DNA from: Roseiarcus sp963787135
GTDB lineage: Bacteria > Pseudomonadota > Alphaproteobacteria > Rhizobiales > Beijerinckiaceae
Reading direction: 5' to 3'
Length of the DNA: 64,000 nucleotides
NCBI GenBank assembly: GCA_963787135.1
Contig: CAWBBW010000017.1
Span: 166,194-230,193 of the forward strand
This document shows positions 15,593 to 24,181 of the stretch, one piece after another. The position numbers and the translations under genes are program-made. The stretch's first letter is position 1, and the number at the start of each line of letters is the position of its first letter. Under the pieces are notes generated by a model. That model did not search any database. It worked only from the letters and a program-made list of their open reading frames with translations, and was not told the origin of the DNA.

Positions 15593-17191
15593 TCAGTCGA
15601 TCAGCCGGTAGGCCGGGAGCGTGAGGAACTCGTCGAATTCGTTGGCGAGCGACATGTCCGAAAAGAGCTTGATCGCCTCCGGGAAACGGCCGCCCTCGAA
15701 CGCCTTGGCGCCGACCTCGCCCTTGACCCGTTCCATCTCGCCCTTGAGCGCCGTCCGGAACATGTCCGGCGTGACCTCGCGTCCGTCTTCGAGCCTGGCT
15801 TTCAGATGGATCCATTGCCAGACCTGGGCGCGCGAGATTTCCGCAGTCGCCGCGTCTTCCATGAGGTTATAGATCGGCACGGCGCCGCGCCCGCGCAGCC
15901 ACGCCTCGATATATTGCACCCCGACGCGGATGTTCTCGCGCAGGCCCTCCTCCGTCCGCTTGCCCTCGTGCATCTGGACAAGGTCGGCCGGCGACACATG
16001 CACGTCCTCGCGCATGACGGAGAGCTGGTTCGCCTGCGGCATCAGCCGGTCGAACACCTCTTTGGCGATCGGAACGAGATCGGGATGGGCGACCCATGTG
16101 CCGTCGTGGCCATTGCCGGCCTCGCGCTCCTTGTCGGCGCGCACCTTGGCGAAGGCCGCGTCATTGGCGTGCGCGTCTCCCTTCACCGGAATCTGCGCCG
16201 CCATCCCGCCCATAGCGAAGGCGCCGCGGCGGTGGCAGGTCTTGATCAGGAGGTTCGAATAGGCGCTGAGGAACGCCTTCCCCATCGTCATCGCCGAACG
16301 GTCCGGCGTCAGGAAGGCGCGGTTCTTTCCGAGCCGCTTGATGAAGGAGAAAATATAGTCCCAGCGGCCGCAGTTGAGCCCGACGATATGGTCGCGCAGC
16401 TCATAGAGAATCTCGTCCATTTCGAAGGCCGCCGGCAGCGTCTCGATCAGCACCGTCGCCTTGAGCGAGCCGTTGGCGACGCCGAGTTCGTGCTCAGCAT
16501 GGGAGAACACGTCGTTCCAAAGCCGCGCCTCGAGGTGGTTCTCGAGCTTGGGCAGATAGAAAGCGGGCGTCGAGCCCTGGGCCATCTGCGTCTTCGCGCA
16601 ATGAAAGACATAGAGCCCGAAATCGAACAGCGAGCCGGACATCTCCCGGCCGTCGACCGTCACGTGCCGCTCGGGCAGATGCCAGCCGCGCGGGCGCACC
16701 ATCAGCGCCGCCGGGCTGTCCTTGAGGGCATAGGCCTTGCCGGTGGCCGGATCGGTGAAGCCGATCGCGCCGGCCCAGCGGTCTTTCAGGTTGGCCTGGC
16801 CTTCGACCATGTTGGCGAACATCGGCGAGGACGCGTCCTCGAAGTCGGCCATGAAGACCTTCGCGCCGGAGTTCAGCGCGTTGATGATCATCTTGCGGTC
16901 GACCGGGCCGGTGATCTCGACCCGCCGGTCGAGAAGGTCGGCAGGAATGGGCGCAACCTTCCAGTCGCCGTCGCGCACCGATTTCGTTTCGGAGAGGAAC
17001 CCCGGAAGCTTCCCGGCGTCGAAGAGCTTCTGACGCTCCTTGCGCTCAGCCAGGAGCTCGAGCCTGCGGCCGTCGAAGCGGCGGTGGAGATCCGCGAGGA
17101 AGGTCAACGCCTCCCTGTTCAGGATCTCCGCCTGCCGGGCGCCCGGCTTTGCATGGACTTGGACGCCTGCGGCGGCCGGGTGCGCGGTCAT
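15593..17191 (-). CDS. aceB: Malate synthase A
   Basis: A 532-residue glyoxylate-cycle enzyme that condenses glyoxylate and acetyl-CoA to malate. Family signatures are GPVDRKMIINALNSGAK, VFMADFEDASSP, LMVRPRGWHLPERHV and the active-site region LIETLPAAFEMDEILYELR with GLNCGRWDYIFS. The length and these blocks place it in the short AceB (form A) type rather than the 720-residue GlcB. No isocitrate lyase gene is in the window. The ATG at 17191 is the natural start. Confidence 0.96.
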   Translation of the reverse strand: MTAHPAAAGVQVHAKPGARQAEILNREALTFLADLHRRFDGRRLELLAERKERQKLFDAGKLPGFLSETKSVRDGDWKVAPIPADLLDRRVEITGPVDRKMIINALNSGAKVFMADFEDASSPMFANMVEGQANLKDRWAGAIGFTDPATGKAYALKDSPAALMVRPRGWHLPERHVTVDGREMSGSLFDFGLYVFHCAKTQMAQGSTPAFYLPKLENHLEARLWNDVFSHAEHELGVANGSLKATVLIETLPAAFEMDEILYELRDHIVGLNCGRWDYIFSFIKRLGKNRAFLTPDRSAMTMGKAFLSAYSNLLIKTCHRRGAFAMGGMAAQIPVKGDAHANDAAFAKVRADKEREAGNGHDGTWVAHPDLVPIAKEVFDRLMPQANQLSVMREDVHVSPADLVQMHEGKRTEEGLRENIRVGVQYIEAWLRGRGAVPIYNLMEDAATAEISRAQVWQWIHLKARLEDGREVTPDMFRTALKGEMERVKGEVGAKAFEGGRFPEAIKLFSDMSLANEFDEFLTLPAYRLID

Positions 17192-17272
17192 TCGTGGTCC
17201 TCCTCGGGGCTAACGGTCTTTGCGATCCCTCGTAGACCGTTTTGCCGCCGTTGGGGAGGGCCGATCGCGCGA

Positions 17273-17527
17273 TCAGACCGCGAGATTCGCTCCCCTTGGG
17301 GCGGTGGGGCGGCGCGCGGCCAAGGCTGATCGATCAGCGTCCAGCCGAAGCGCGCCGATGTCAACGACATCCTGCCGAACGAGGCCGATGTCGCGCAACT
17401 CGGCATCCGACATGCGCGCGAGCTGGGCCATTGTGCTGCGGGCGGCCCCGATGCGCGAAAGCCAGCTGAGGGCGTGCTCGAATGCGGCGGCTCCGTAAGA
17501 GGCCAGTCGGGCGATGGAAGCAATCAT
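17273..17527 (-). CDS. DUF1127 (YjiS-like) small protein
   Basis: An 84-residue protein with the DUF1127 motif LARMSDAELRDIGLVRQDV at about residues 41-59. Short DUF1127 proteins are abundant in Hyphomicrobiales and have been linked to RNA metabolism and to phosphate and carbon handling. The ATG at 17527 has a ggagaga ribosome site. The gene is divergent from a LysR regulator across 191 bases, an arrangement that suggests direct regulation. Confidence 0.85.
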   Translation of the reverse strand: MIASIARLASYGAAAFEHALSWLSRIGAARSTMAQLARMSDAELRDIGLVRQDVVDIGALRLDADRSALAARRPTAPRGANLAV

Positions 17528-17718
17528 TGTCTCTCTCCGTTCAGACACGGTTGGACGCGAGGCCCCGTTCGGCGCGAACGCGCCGGTGAGGAAACCCTTT
17601 CGATTTCGGGGAAAGCCTTTCGATCTCGGAACCTACGAAAAACCTACTCCGGCGCCATTGATCGGTCCAACGAATGTTTGTAGAGTATCTAATCGCGAAT
17701 TCGTATGGATCAACCCCC

Positions 17719-18582
17719 ATGCTCGACACCGATCAATTGCGCTCCTTCCTCGCCATCGTCGATTCCGGCTCGTTCACCAAGGCCGCGGAGCGCGTGCACA
17801 AGACGCAGTCCGCCGTCTCGATGCATGTCCGCCGTCTCGAGGATCAGCTCGGCTGCGCGCTGTTCGTCAAGCAGGGTCGAGGCGCCCGACTGACGGCGGA
17901 GGGCGAGAGGCTGATCGACTTCGCGCGGCGTATTATCCAGGTCGAAGCGGGCGCGATGGCCGCGCTGTCGCGAAAGGGCCTGAGGGGATCCGTCCGGCTC
18001 GGCATTCCCGACGACTACGCCGAATCCTTCCTTCCCGAGATTCTTGCCCGGTTCAACCGGCGCCACCCGCTGGTCGAGGTGGCGGCGACCTGCGAAGCCT
18101 CGCAAGAGCTCGCCGCGCAGGTTTCGGCAGGCGCGCTCGAGCTTGCGCTGGTGACGCACTATGCCAGCCTGCACGGCTTCGAGCTGCTGCGCGAAGAGCC
18201 GCTGGTCTGGGCGGCCGCGGAGCGATTTCGGATCGAGGCCGAGTCGCCGGTTCCGCTCGCGCTCGGCAGTGGCTCGTGCATCTGGCGGCGCGCCGCCGAC
18301 GAGGCGCTCGCCGCTGCGCCGCGCGCCACCCGGGGCCTGTTCTTCTCCAAAAATTTCAGCGCTATCGGATCGGTCGTCCGCGCCGGTCTCGCCGTCACGC
18401 CCCTGCCGGCCTCCATGGTCGGGGACGGCCTGCGGGTCGTCGGGCCTGACGAGGGCCTGCCGGAGCTGCCGCTGACGCGCATGGGCCTCATCCACGCGCC
18501 GGGTCGCCAGTCCGAGGAAACGAAGGCATTCGCGGACGCGATCCGGATGACCGTCGGCGCGCCCGCTCGCCAGGCGGCTTGA
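17719..18582 (+). CDS. LysR family transcriptional regulator
   Basis: A 287-residue regulator. Residues 1-60 form the winged helix (LDTDQLRSFLAIVDSGSFT and AAERVHKTQSAVSMHVRRLE). The rest is the periplasmic-binding-like effector domain (GSVRLGIPDDYAESFLP and FSKNFSAIGSVVRAGLAVTPLP). The ATG at 17719 gives the canonical start. It is divergent from the DUF1127 gene. The region 17528-17718 contains AT-rich sequence (tagagtatctaatcg) that could hold the LysR site. The effector is unknown. Confidence 0.92.
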   Translation: MLDTDQLRSFLAIVDSGSFTKAAERVHKTQSAVSMHVRRLEDQLGCALFVKQGRGARLTAEGERLIDFARRIIQVEAGAMAALSRKGLRGSVRLGIPDDYAESFLPEILARFNRRHPLVEVAATCEASQELAAQVSAGALELALVTHYASLHGFELLREEPLVWAAAERFRIEAESPVPLALGSGSCIWRRAADEALAAAPRATRGLFFSKNFSAIGSVVRAGLAVTPLPASMVGDGLRVVGPDEGLPELPLTRMGLIHAPGRQSEETKAFADAIRMTVGAPARQAA

Positions 18583-18641
18583 AGTCGTTCGCAAGACAAA
18601 CGAGGTCGCATTTCATTATCTGTTGAGGTTAATTTTTAAGC

Positions 18642-18656
18642 TTAAGCTTGCATTAA
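18642..18656. promoter_or_regulatory. Candidate CtrA-type site upstream of the beta-barrel gene
   Basis: TTAA at 18642-18645 and TTAA at 18653-18656 are separated by exactly seven bases, matching the TTAA-N7-TTAA consensus of the alphaproteobacterial cell-cycle regulator CtrA. Two more TTAA tetramers lie at 18629 and 18636. The site is about 80 bases before the start codon of the outer-membrane protein. Chance occurrence in an AT-rich promoter is possible. Confidence 0.35.
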
Positions 18657-18733
18657 GACGATCATGAGAGGTTTTCCCGGTCTTTAGCTGTGCGCGAGTT
18701 CGCATCCGCCGCACGCCAAACGAAGGGAAAATC

Positions 18734-19660
18734 GTGGTGGCCATATCCAAAGCTTTCGTCATCGCTGCCGGTGTTGCCCTTGCGTCAGGAGGACTGGCCA
18801 GCGCGGCGGATTTACCTCCGGCGCCGCGTCTGCCTACTCCGGCGCCCGTCGTCGAGGATTTCGGCGGATGGTATCTGCGCGGCGACGTCGGGGTAGGCCT
18901 CAACGCGACGTCGGTCGACCTTCAGAACTATCCCGATCCCATCGCGACGGGCATCTCGAGCGACTTTCTCTCGTCGCAGGCGAACCAGGCGTACAACAAC
19001 ACGACCCTCTCTCCTTTCGCCCTCATGGACGTGGGCGTCGGCTACCAGTTCAACCCCTGGTTCCGCGTCGACGGCACCCTCGAATATCGCGCCGGCGCGA
19101 ATCTTCAGTCTCTCTACACGCTCACTGACCCGGCTTCGCCCGCCTACTACGGGCCGGCCCAATTCGCCGACTTCTACCGCGCAGACGTGTCGTCGTTTAT
19201 CGGCCTCGTCAATGGCTACGTGAATCTCGGGAGCTATTGGGGGATATCGCCCTTCATCGGCGCAGGCCTCGGCTTTGCCGACAACAGCGTGTCGGGCTTC
19301 ACTGATCAGGCCATTGCCGTCTCGAGTTACTTCGATTCCCCGGCGGGCGGCTATTTCTCCAACGCCTCGAAGACCAGCTTCGCCTGGGCGCTGATGGCGG
19401 GCCTTGATTTCAACATCAGCCCGAACCTCAAGCTCGAGATGGGCTACCGCTATCTGAACTACGGCTCGATCGAGACGGGCGGCTCGCACTGCCTCGCCGG
19501 CGCCGGTGGGGGCACATTCAGCGCCCAGAACTGCAACGGCGGCGTTTCGAATCACCTCTACTCGGGCAACACGCTCGCTTCGAACGACTTCCGCATCGGC
19601 CTGATCTGGCTCCTGGGCGCGCCCCCGCCCCCGCCGGCGCCGATCGTCACCCGCTACTGA
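18734..19660 (+). CDS. Outer-membrane beta-barrel protein (Omp25/RopB-like)
   Basis: A 308-residue secreted protein. A signal peptide (residues 1-25, AFVIAAGVALASGGLASA) is followed by AADLPP, the mature start typical of Hyphomicrobiales porin-like proteins. The mature part has alternating strands (GGWYLRGDVGVGLNAT, LMDVGVGYQFNPWFRVDGT, WALMAGLDFNISPNLKLEMG) and ends with a proline run and TRY, an aromatic C-terminus as needed for outer-membrane insertion. The start is GTG at 18734, or the adjacent GTG at 18737, after a gaaggga ribosome site. Its role is probably structural or in adhesion; heterogeneity of the family prevents more. Confidence 0.9.
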   Translation: MVAISKAFVIAAGVALASGGLASAADLPPAPRLPTPAPVVEDFGGWYLRGDVGVGLNATSVDLQNYPDPIATGISSDFLSSQANQAYNNTTLSPFALMDVGVGYQFNPWFRVDGTLEYRAGANLQSLYTLTDPASPAYYGPAQFADFYRADVSSFIGLVNGYVNLGSYWGISPFIGAGLGFADNSVSGFTDQAIAVSSYFDSPAGGYFSNASKTSFAWALMAGLDFNISPNLKLEMGYRYLNYGSIETGGSHCLAGAGGGTFSAQNCNGGVSNHLYSGNTLASNDFRIGLIWLLGAPPPPPAPIVTRY

Positions 19661-19836
19661 CGGCGGCGGGCCGGTTCAATTTCGCGTGAGCGGCCGGGCC
19701 GCTTCGCGGCTGAGCAGCCGCCAGACCCGGCCGCGCCATTCTCAGGCCATTGCCTTCGGCGGCGAGGACCGCTAGCCGTCTGGGCCGTCGTCCGCCGCAA
19801 ACGCGGCGCCGGACGGTCCAGCGCATCGAAGGCTTC

Positions 19837-20766
19837 ATGACAGACGCGACAGCGCCGCAGGTCGGGCTCCTCCGGTCCGCCTGGGCGAGCCCGGTTCTCT
19901 TGCTCGTTCTGACCACGCTGATCTGGGCGGGGCACTCGATCGTCGGACGGCTGGCTGTCGGCGAGATCGGCCCGATGACGCTGACCTTCCTTCGCTGGGC
20001 GGTAGCGCTCGTCCCGATCCTCGTGGCGGCGCGCCCCTCCCTTCGCCGGGACTGGCCGGTCTTGCGCGCCAACTGGCTTTATGTCGCCGCGATGGGCGCG
20101 CTCGGCTACACCGTGTTCGTGGCTCTCTTTTATGTCGCGGCGCATCGCACCACGGCGCTCAATCTCTCGATCATTCAGGGCGCGATCCCCGCGCTGGTGC
20201 TGATCGGGGCGCGGGTCTTCCTTGGCGTCCGGTTCACCGGTCTGCAGGCGCTCGGCGCTCTCGTCACGATGCTCGGCGTCGTCGCGATCGCGGCGCAAGG
20301 CGATCCGGCGCGGCTGATGGCGCTCGCGTTCAACAGCGGCGACGTGATGATGCTGGTCGCGGCTGCGATCTACGCGGGCTACACGGTGGGCTTGCGCCAA
20401 CGCCCGCATGTCTCGGGGCTGAGCCTCTTGGCCGGCATGGCGATGGCGGCTTTCGTCACCTCCGCGCCGCTGATGGTCTGGGAAGTCGCGTCGGGCGGCT
20501 TCGTCTGGCCGACCGCCGCCGGGCTTCTGACGCTGGTCTACGTCGCGCTGGGTCCGGCGTTCGCGTCGCAGATTTTCTATATGCGCGGCGTTGAGTTGAT
20601 CGGGCCGGGCCGGGCAGGCGTGTTCGTCAATCTCGTGCCGGTGTTCGGCGCCATCATGGCGGTTGGGTTGCTCGGCGAGCCTTTCGCTGCTTACCATGTC
20701 GTCGCTCTCATCCTCGTCGTCGGCGGCATCGCAATCGCGCAGTTCGGCGCGGGCGGCGCGCGCTAG
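19837..20766 (+). CDS. EamA/DMT family transporter
   Basis: A 309-residue inner-membrane protein with two EamA repeats, together about ten transmembrane helices. The first repeat contains LTTLIWAGHSIVGRLAVGEI and MTLTFLRWAVALVPI; the second contains AAAIYAGYTVGLRQRP and GRAGVFVNLVPVFGAIMAV. Members export amino acids, sugars or other metabolites; the substrate cannot be told. The ATG at 19837 matches the family start. Twenty-five bases separate it from the dienelactone hydrolase gene, so the two may be co-transcribed. Confidence 0.92.
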   Translation: MTDATAPQVGLLRSAWASPVLLLVLTTLIWAGHSIVGRLAVGEIGPMTLTFLRWAVALVPILVAARPSLRRDWPVLRANWLYVAAMGALGYTVFVALFYVAAHRTTALNLSIIQGAIPALVLIGARVFLGVRFTGLQALGALVTMLGVVAIAAQGDPARLMALAFNSGDVMMLVAAAIYAGYTVGLRQRPHVSGLSLLAGMAMAAFVTSAPLMVWEVASGGFVWPTAAGLLTLVYVALGPAFASQIFYMRGVELIGPGRAGVFVNLVPVFGAIMAVGLLGEPFAAYHVVALILVVGGIAIAQFGAGGAR

Positions 20767-20791
20767 TCCTTCACCAGACCTGGAGATTGAT

Positions 20792-21460
20792 ATGGGCCAT
20801 TGGATCACACTGAAGCCGGAGGGCGCGGACCCGATCCGGGCGTGGCGCGCCGACCCTGCCGGCAAGCCGCGCGGCGGGATCGTCGTCATTCAGGAGATTT
20901 TCGGCGTCAATTCGCATATACGCGCGGTGACCGACAGGTTCGCCGCGGAAGGCTATCTCGCGGTCGCGCCGGCGGTGTTCGAACACGTCGAGAAGGACTT
21001 CGACGTCGGCTACGACCCCGATTCACGGGCGCGCGGCATGGCCGTCGTGAGCAAAGTCGATTTCGAGCAGACGCTGCGCGACGTTGCCGCTGCGATCACG
21101 GTCGCCAAGGAGGGCGGCAAGGTCGGCATCGTCGGCTATTGCTACGGCGGATCGATCGCCTGGGCGGCGGCGGCGCGGCTCAACGGCTTGAGCGCGGCGG
21201 TTGGCTACTATGGAGGGCAGATCATCGCGATGAAAGCGCTGAAGCCCGCGGTTCCGACGCTGCTGCACTTCGGCGACAAGGATCAGCACATTCCCGTGGC
21301 GGGCGTGCGCGAGGTCGCGGCCGCCCATCCGGAGGTCGAGGTCCACATCTATCCGGCCGATCACGGCTTCAACTGCGATCAGCGGGCGAGCTACGACGCC
21401 CCGAGCACCGCGCTCGCCTGGACGCGGACGCTGGACTTCTTCCGCAAGCATCTGGGGTGA
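20792..21460 (+). CDS. Dienelactone hydrolase family protein
   Basis: A 222-residue alpha/beta hydrolase. The catalytic triad is visible as Cys117 in GYCYGGS, Asp164 in GDKDQHIP and His191 in PADHGFNCD. The N-terminus (GGIVVIQEIFGVNSHIR) is typical. Dienelactone hydrolases open the lactone in chlorocatechol breakdown, but many paralogues act on other esters; no aromatic degradation gene is nearby. The ATG at 20792 follows a tggaga ribosome site. Confidence 0.92.
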   Translation: MGHWITLKPEGADPIRAWRADPAGKPRGGIVVIQEIFGVNSHIRAVTDRFAAEGYLAVAPAVFEHVEKDFDVGYDPDSRARGMAVVSKVDFEQTLRDVAAAITVAKEGGKVGIVGYCYGGSIAWAAAARLNGLSAAVGYYGGQIIAMKALKPAVPTLLHFGDKDQHIPVAGVREVAAAHPEVEVHIYPADHGFNCDQRASYDAPSTALAWTRTLDFFRKHLG

Positions 21461-21499
21461 GGCGTCGCTAGCTTAGCTAGGACGCTACGCCTGCGTCGC

Positions 21500-22348
21500 T
21501 CACCGGCGCGGTTCGCGGCCGCGAATCCGGTCGAAGCCCTCTTTGATGGCGGCGAAGCGGGCTTCGATCATCGGCTCGAACTCGGGGTCGGTGAATATAT
21601 ACGGCCAGTCGTTCTCGACGCCTTCGCGGACGAGTTCGCCGACGTAAGCCGGGTCGATGCCGTGAGAATGGCGGTCTTTCATCGTCTTGAACGCCTGCTG
21701 GAACCGTTCGGGAACGGGCGTATCGTTGAACACGGCGCCAAAGCGAGGAGGCAGGTTGCGCCCCGAATCCAATATCTGCGTGCGGACGAAGCCGGGGCAC
21801 AGCACCGATACGCCGATCCCGCGCGGCGCCAGTTCGAAGCGCAGACCCTCCGAGAGCGCGACCACGCCATATTTGGTCACTTTATACGGAGTGCTGTCAC
21901 GAGAGATTAGCCCGGCGATCGAGGCGGTGGAGACGATATGGCCGCCTTCGCCGTGCTGTTCGAGGAGCGGCCCGAAAATCTCGATCCCCCAGACGACAGC
22001 CATCAGGTTGACGCCGATCGTCCAGTTCCATCCGCCGTCCGTCCATGCGCCATAGGGGCCGGCGCCGCCGACGCCTGCGTTGTTGACCAGGATATGAACC
22101 TTGCCATAGCGGGCAATCGTCGCGTCCGCCGCCGCCCTGAGCTCCGCCTTGAGGGATACGTCCGCCCTGACGCCTTCGACATCGGCGTTGGTCCGCTTCA
22201 GCTCCTCGACCGCCTTGGCGAGCGCCTTCGCCTCGATATCGCAGAGCATGACCTTGACCCCGGCTTGCGCGAGGGCGGTCGCTATGCCGAGCCCGATCCC
22301 CGACGCCGCGCCGGTGACGAACGCGGTCTTCCCTGCCAGCTCCTTCAT
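21500..22348 (-). CDS. SDR family NAD(P)-dependent oxidoreductase
   Basis: A 282-residue classical short-chain dehydrogenase. It has the cofactor motif VTGAASGIGLGIA at residue 11, then NNAGVGG, the catalytic serine in STASIAG and the active-site YKVTK. The C-terminal extension (DPAYVGELVREGVENDWPYIFTDP) resembles SDRs often annotated with aromatic or steroid substrates. It is a lone leftward gene. The substrate is unknown. Confidence 0.92.
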   Translation of the reverse strand: MKELAGKTAFVTGAASGIGLGIATALAQAGVKVMLCDIEAKALAKAVEELKRTNADVEGVRADVSLKAELRAAADATIARYGKVHILVNNAGVGGAGPYGAWTDGGWNWTIGVNLMAVVWGIEIFGPLLEQHGEGGHIVSTASIAGLISRDSTPYKVTKYGVVALSEGLRFELAPRGIGVSVLCPGFVRTQILDSGRNLPPRFGAVFNDTPVPERFQQAFKTMKDRHSHGIDPAYVGELVREGVENDWPYIFTDPEFEPMIEARFAAIKEGFDRIRGREPRR

Positions 22349-22522
22349 TGCGATTCCTCCCGGGCACGAGGGTCGTCGCCCTATGCGGCGCTGCGCGAGA
22401 ATAGTTTGCGGAGGACAAGAAGACTATCGACGGATGCAAATTTCCGGCGGGCGAGCGTCGCTGTCGTGTCGCCTTAGCCCCTGACTCCGGGGGCGCTCAC
22501 GGAACGGCAAGCCATTGCGCCG

Positions 22523-24181
22523 CTATCGGCCCGGATACCAGTACGCTGCCTGCGGCTTTTCCCGATCGATGACAACGAACTGGTTGGCGAACACGCGATA
22601 GCTCGGACTCTGCTCGCCATCCGGCCATTGCACGCGGATTTCCGCGCGCTCGGCTGTCCCCAGGCCAACATGGATCCAGCCCGCGTGTCCAGAGGCGTCG
22701 CCGCCGCCGACCTGGACGCCGCGGGTCTGGACGCGGGTCCCGGTTTTCACCGAAATCCTGGCCCCGACAGCATCGCGGTTGGGGTTCGGTTCGACCAGCC
22801 TGATTTCCGTCCAGTTGCCCATTGGCAGCGGCGGACCATCGCCGTTCTTCGCGCCCAAATTGCGGAACAGCGACACGTTCGAGCCGCGATTGATCTGCAG
22901 AATGTCGAGACAGCCGTCGAGATTGAAATCCGCGATCAGCGCGCCCCGGCCCTTGCGATCGCCAGCGATCCCCGCCTCGTCACCGGCCTCGGCGAACTTG
23001 CCGTTCCACTGGCCAAGCAGCAGGTTGCTCGGGTCCTTCGCGGCGAAATCCGGCATCTGCTCGAGATTGCCTTTCGAGACGAAAATGTCGAGGAGGCCCG
23101 CGTTGTTGAAGTCGGCGAACTCGGCGTGCCACGCGGTCGAGGGCCGCTTGTCGCCGCCGGTGTAAGGGATATGCGCTGTTGCGCCGACCTCGCCCGCGAT
23201 GTCGCGATAGACGGGCAGTTCGCCGCGGCCCGCCTCTTCGGGGTCGAGCTTCTGCAACTTCTCATCGCCCATCGATGTGAGGAAATATTCGGGGTAGCCC
23301 GAGCCGTCTATGTCGCCCTCCGCGATGCCCATGCCGAAGATCGACAGATGTCGCCAGCCGTCGGCGCGCGTATAGAGGCGCGGCGTCTTACCGGGTTCGA
23401 CGCGCCACATCTGCTCCTCGCCGCCGCGATAATATTGGCGGTCGTTGGAGACGCGTAGGGAGGGCACGCCGGATTTGTTCCAGTCGGTGAACAGCATCGA
23501 GAGCGCGCAAAAGCCCGGCGCAAGCGGCGTTCGAACGGAATAGTCCGGCCGGTCGCCCGGCTGCGGACGATAGAGCGAATTCTCTTCGCATGTGCCCCAG
23601 GGCGAACCGGGCGCGCTGCGGTCGACATAATGGCCGATCGCCAGGGTCGGGAATTTCTGGCCGGGCTCCCACTCGGCCGCGAACGACGTCGTCCAACCCG
23701 AATCGCCGTCGAAATTCCATTCCTTGTTGGCGAACGAGAACGTGCAGTCCGGCCCGCCCTTCAGGAGGAGGTTGCCGCCAACTCGCAGGACGAAAAGATC
23801 CATGTGGCCATCGCCGTCGATGTCGATCGGATAGGCGCCGATCACATTCTGCAAGAGTTTCGGATCGGCGCCGATATCGAGGGGCTTTTCTTCGAACCGG
23901 AGAGGACCGCCAGCTTTCGACCGGTTGACGAAGAGCTTCGCCGGATTCTTGCCGCCCGCCAGAAACACCGAGGGAAACCCGGAGCCGTCGCAGTCAAAGG
24001 CCGCACCGCCCCCGCCGACGAAAAACTCCCACGGGCCATCATAGACGCTGTGAATTCCCGCCCCCTCGGCTTCTTCATGCATCACCGGCACGTCCCCGAC
24101 CGGCTTTTGCGGGCCGTCGGCGGCGCGGGCGGCGGTGAGAGCGAAGAGCGCAGAGAGAATGCAAGCAACGAGCCGCATCAT
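22523..24181 (-). CDS. Secreted CRTAC1-like protein (FG-GAP/VCBS repeats and ASPIC/UnbV domain)
   Basis: A 552-residue protein with a signal peptide (residues 1-20, LVACILSALFALTAARA). Several FG-GAP/VCBS repeats with calcium-binding loops follow, such as DIDGDGHMDLFVL, DIDGSGYPEYFLT, DFNNAGLLDIFVS and DFNLDGCLDILQI. They predict a beta-propeller. The C-terminal 90 residues (DAVGARISVKTGTRVQTR and HVGLGTAERAEIRVQWPDG) form an ASPIC/UnbV domain. The protein is probably periplasmic or extracellular. Its ATG overlaps the stop of the upstream di-haem protein gene (ATGA), so the two form a tightly coupled pair. Molecular role unknown. Confidence 0.9.
   Translation of the reverse strand: MMRLVACILSALFALTAARAADGPQKPVGDVPVMHEEAEGAGIHSVYDGPWEFFVGGGGAAFDCDGSGFPSVFLAGGKNPAKLFVNRSKAGGPLRFEEKPLDIGADPKLLQNVIGAYPIDIDGDGHMDLFVLRVGGNLLLKGGPDCTFSFANKEWNFDGDSGWTTSFAAEWEPGQKFPTLAIGHYVDRSAPGSPWGTCEENSLYRPQPGDRPDYSVRTPLAPGFCALSMLFTDWNKSGVPSLRVSNDRQYYRGGEEQMWRVEPGKTPRLYTRADGWRHLSIFGMGIAEGDIDGSGYPEYFLTSMGDEKLQKLDPEEAGRGELPVYRDIAGEVGATAHIPYTGGDKRPSTAWHAEFADFNNAGLLDIFVSKGNLEQMPDFAAKDPSNLLLGQWNGKFAEAGDEAGIAGDRKGRGALIADFNLDGCLDILQINRGSNVSLFRNLGAKNGDGPPLPMGNWTEIRLVEPNPNRDAVGARISVKTGTRVQTRGVQVGGGDASGHAGWIHVGLGTAERAEIRVQWPDGEQSPSYRVFANQFVVIDREKPQAAYWYPGR

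Noticed and set aside
15806..17329. 507-codon plus-strand frame opposite malate synthase
   Set aside because: Shadow of aceB with no family features.
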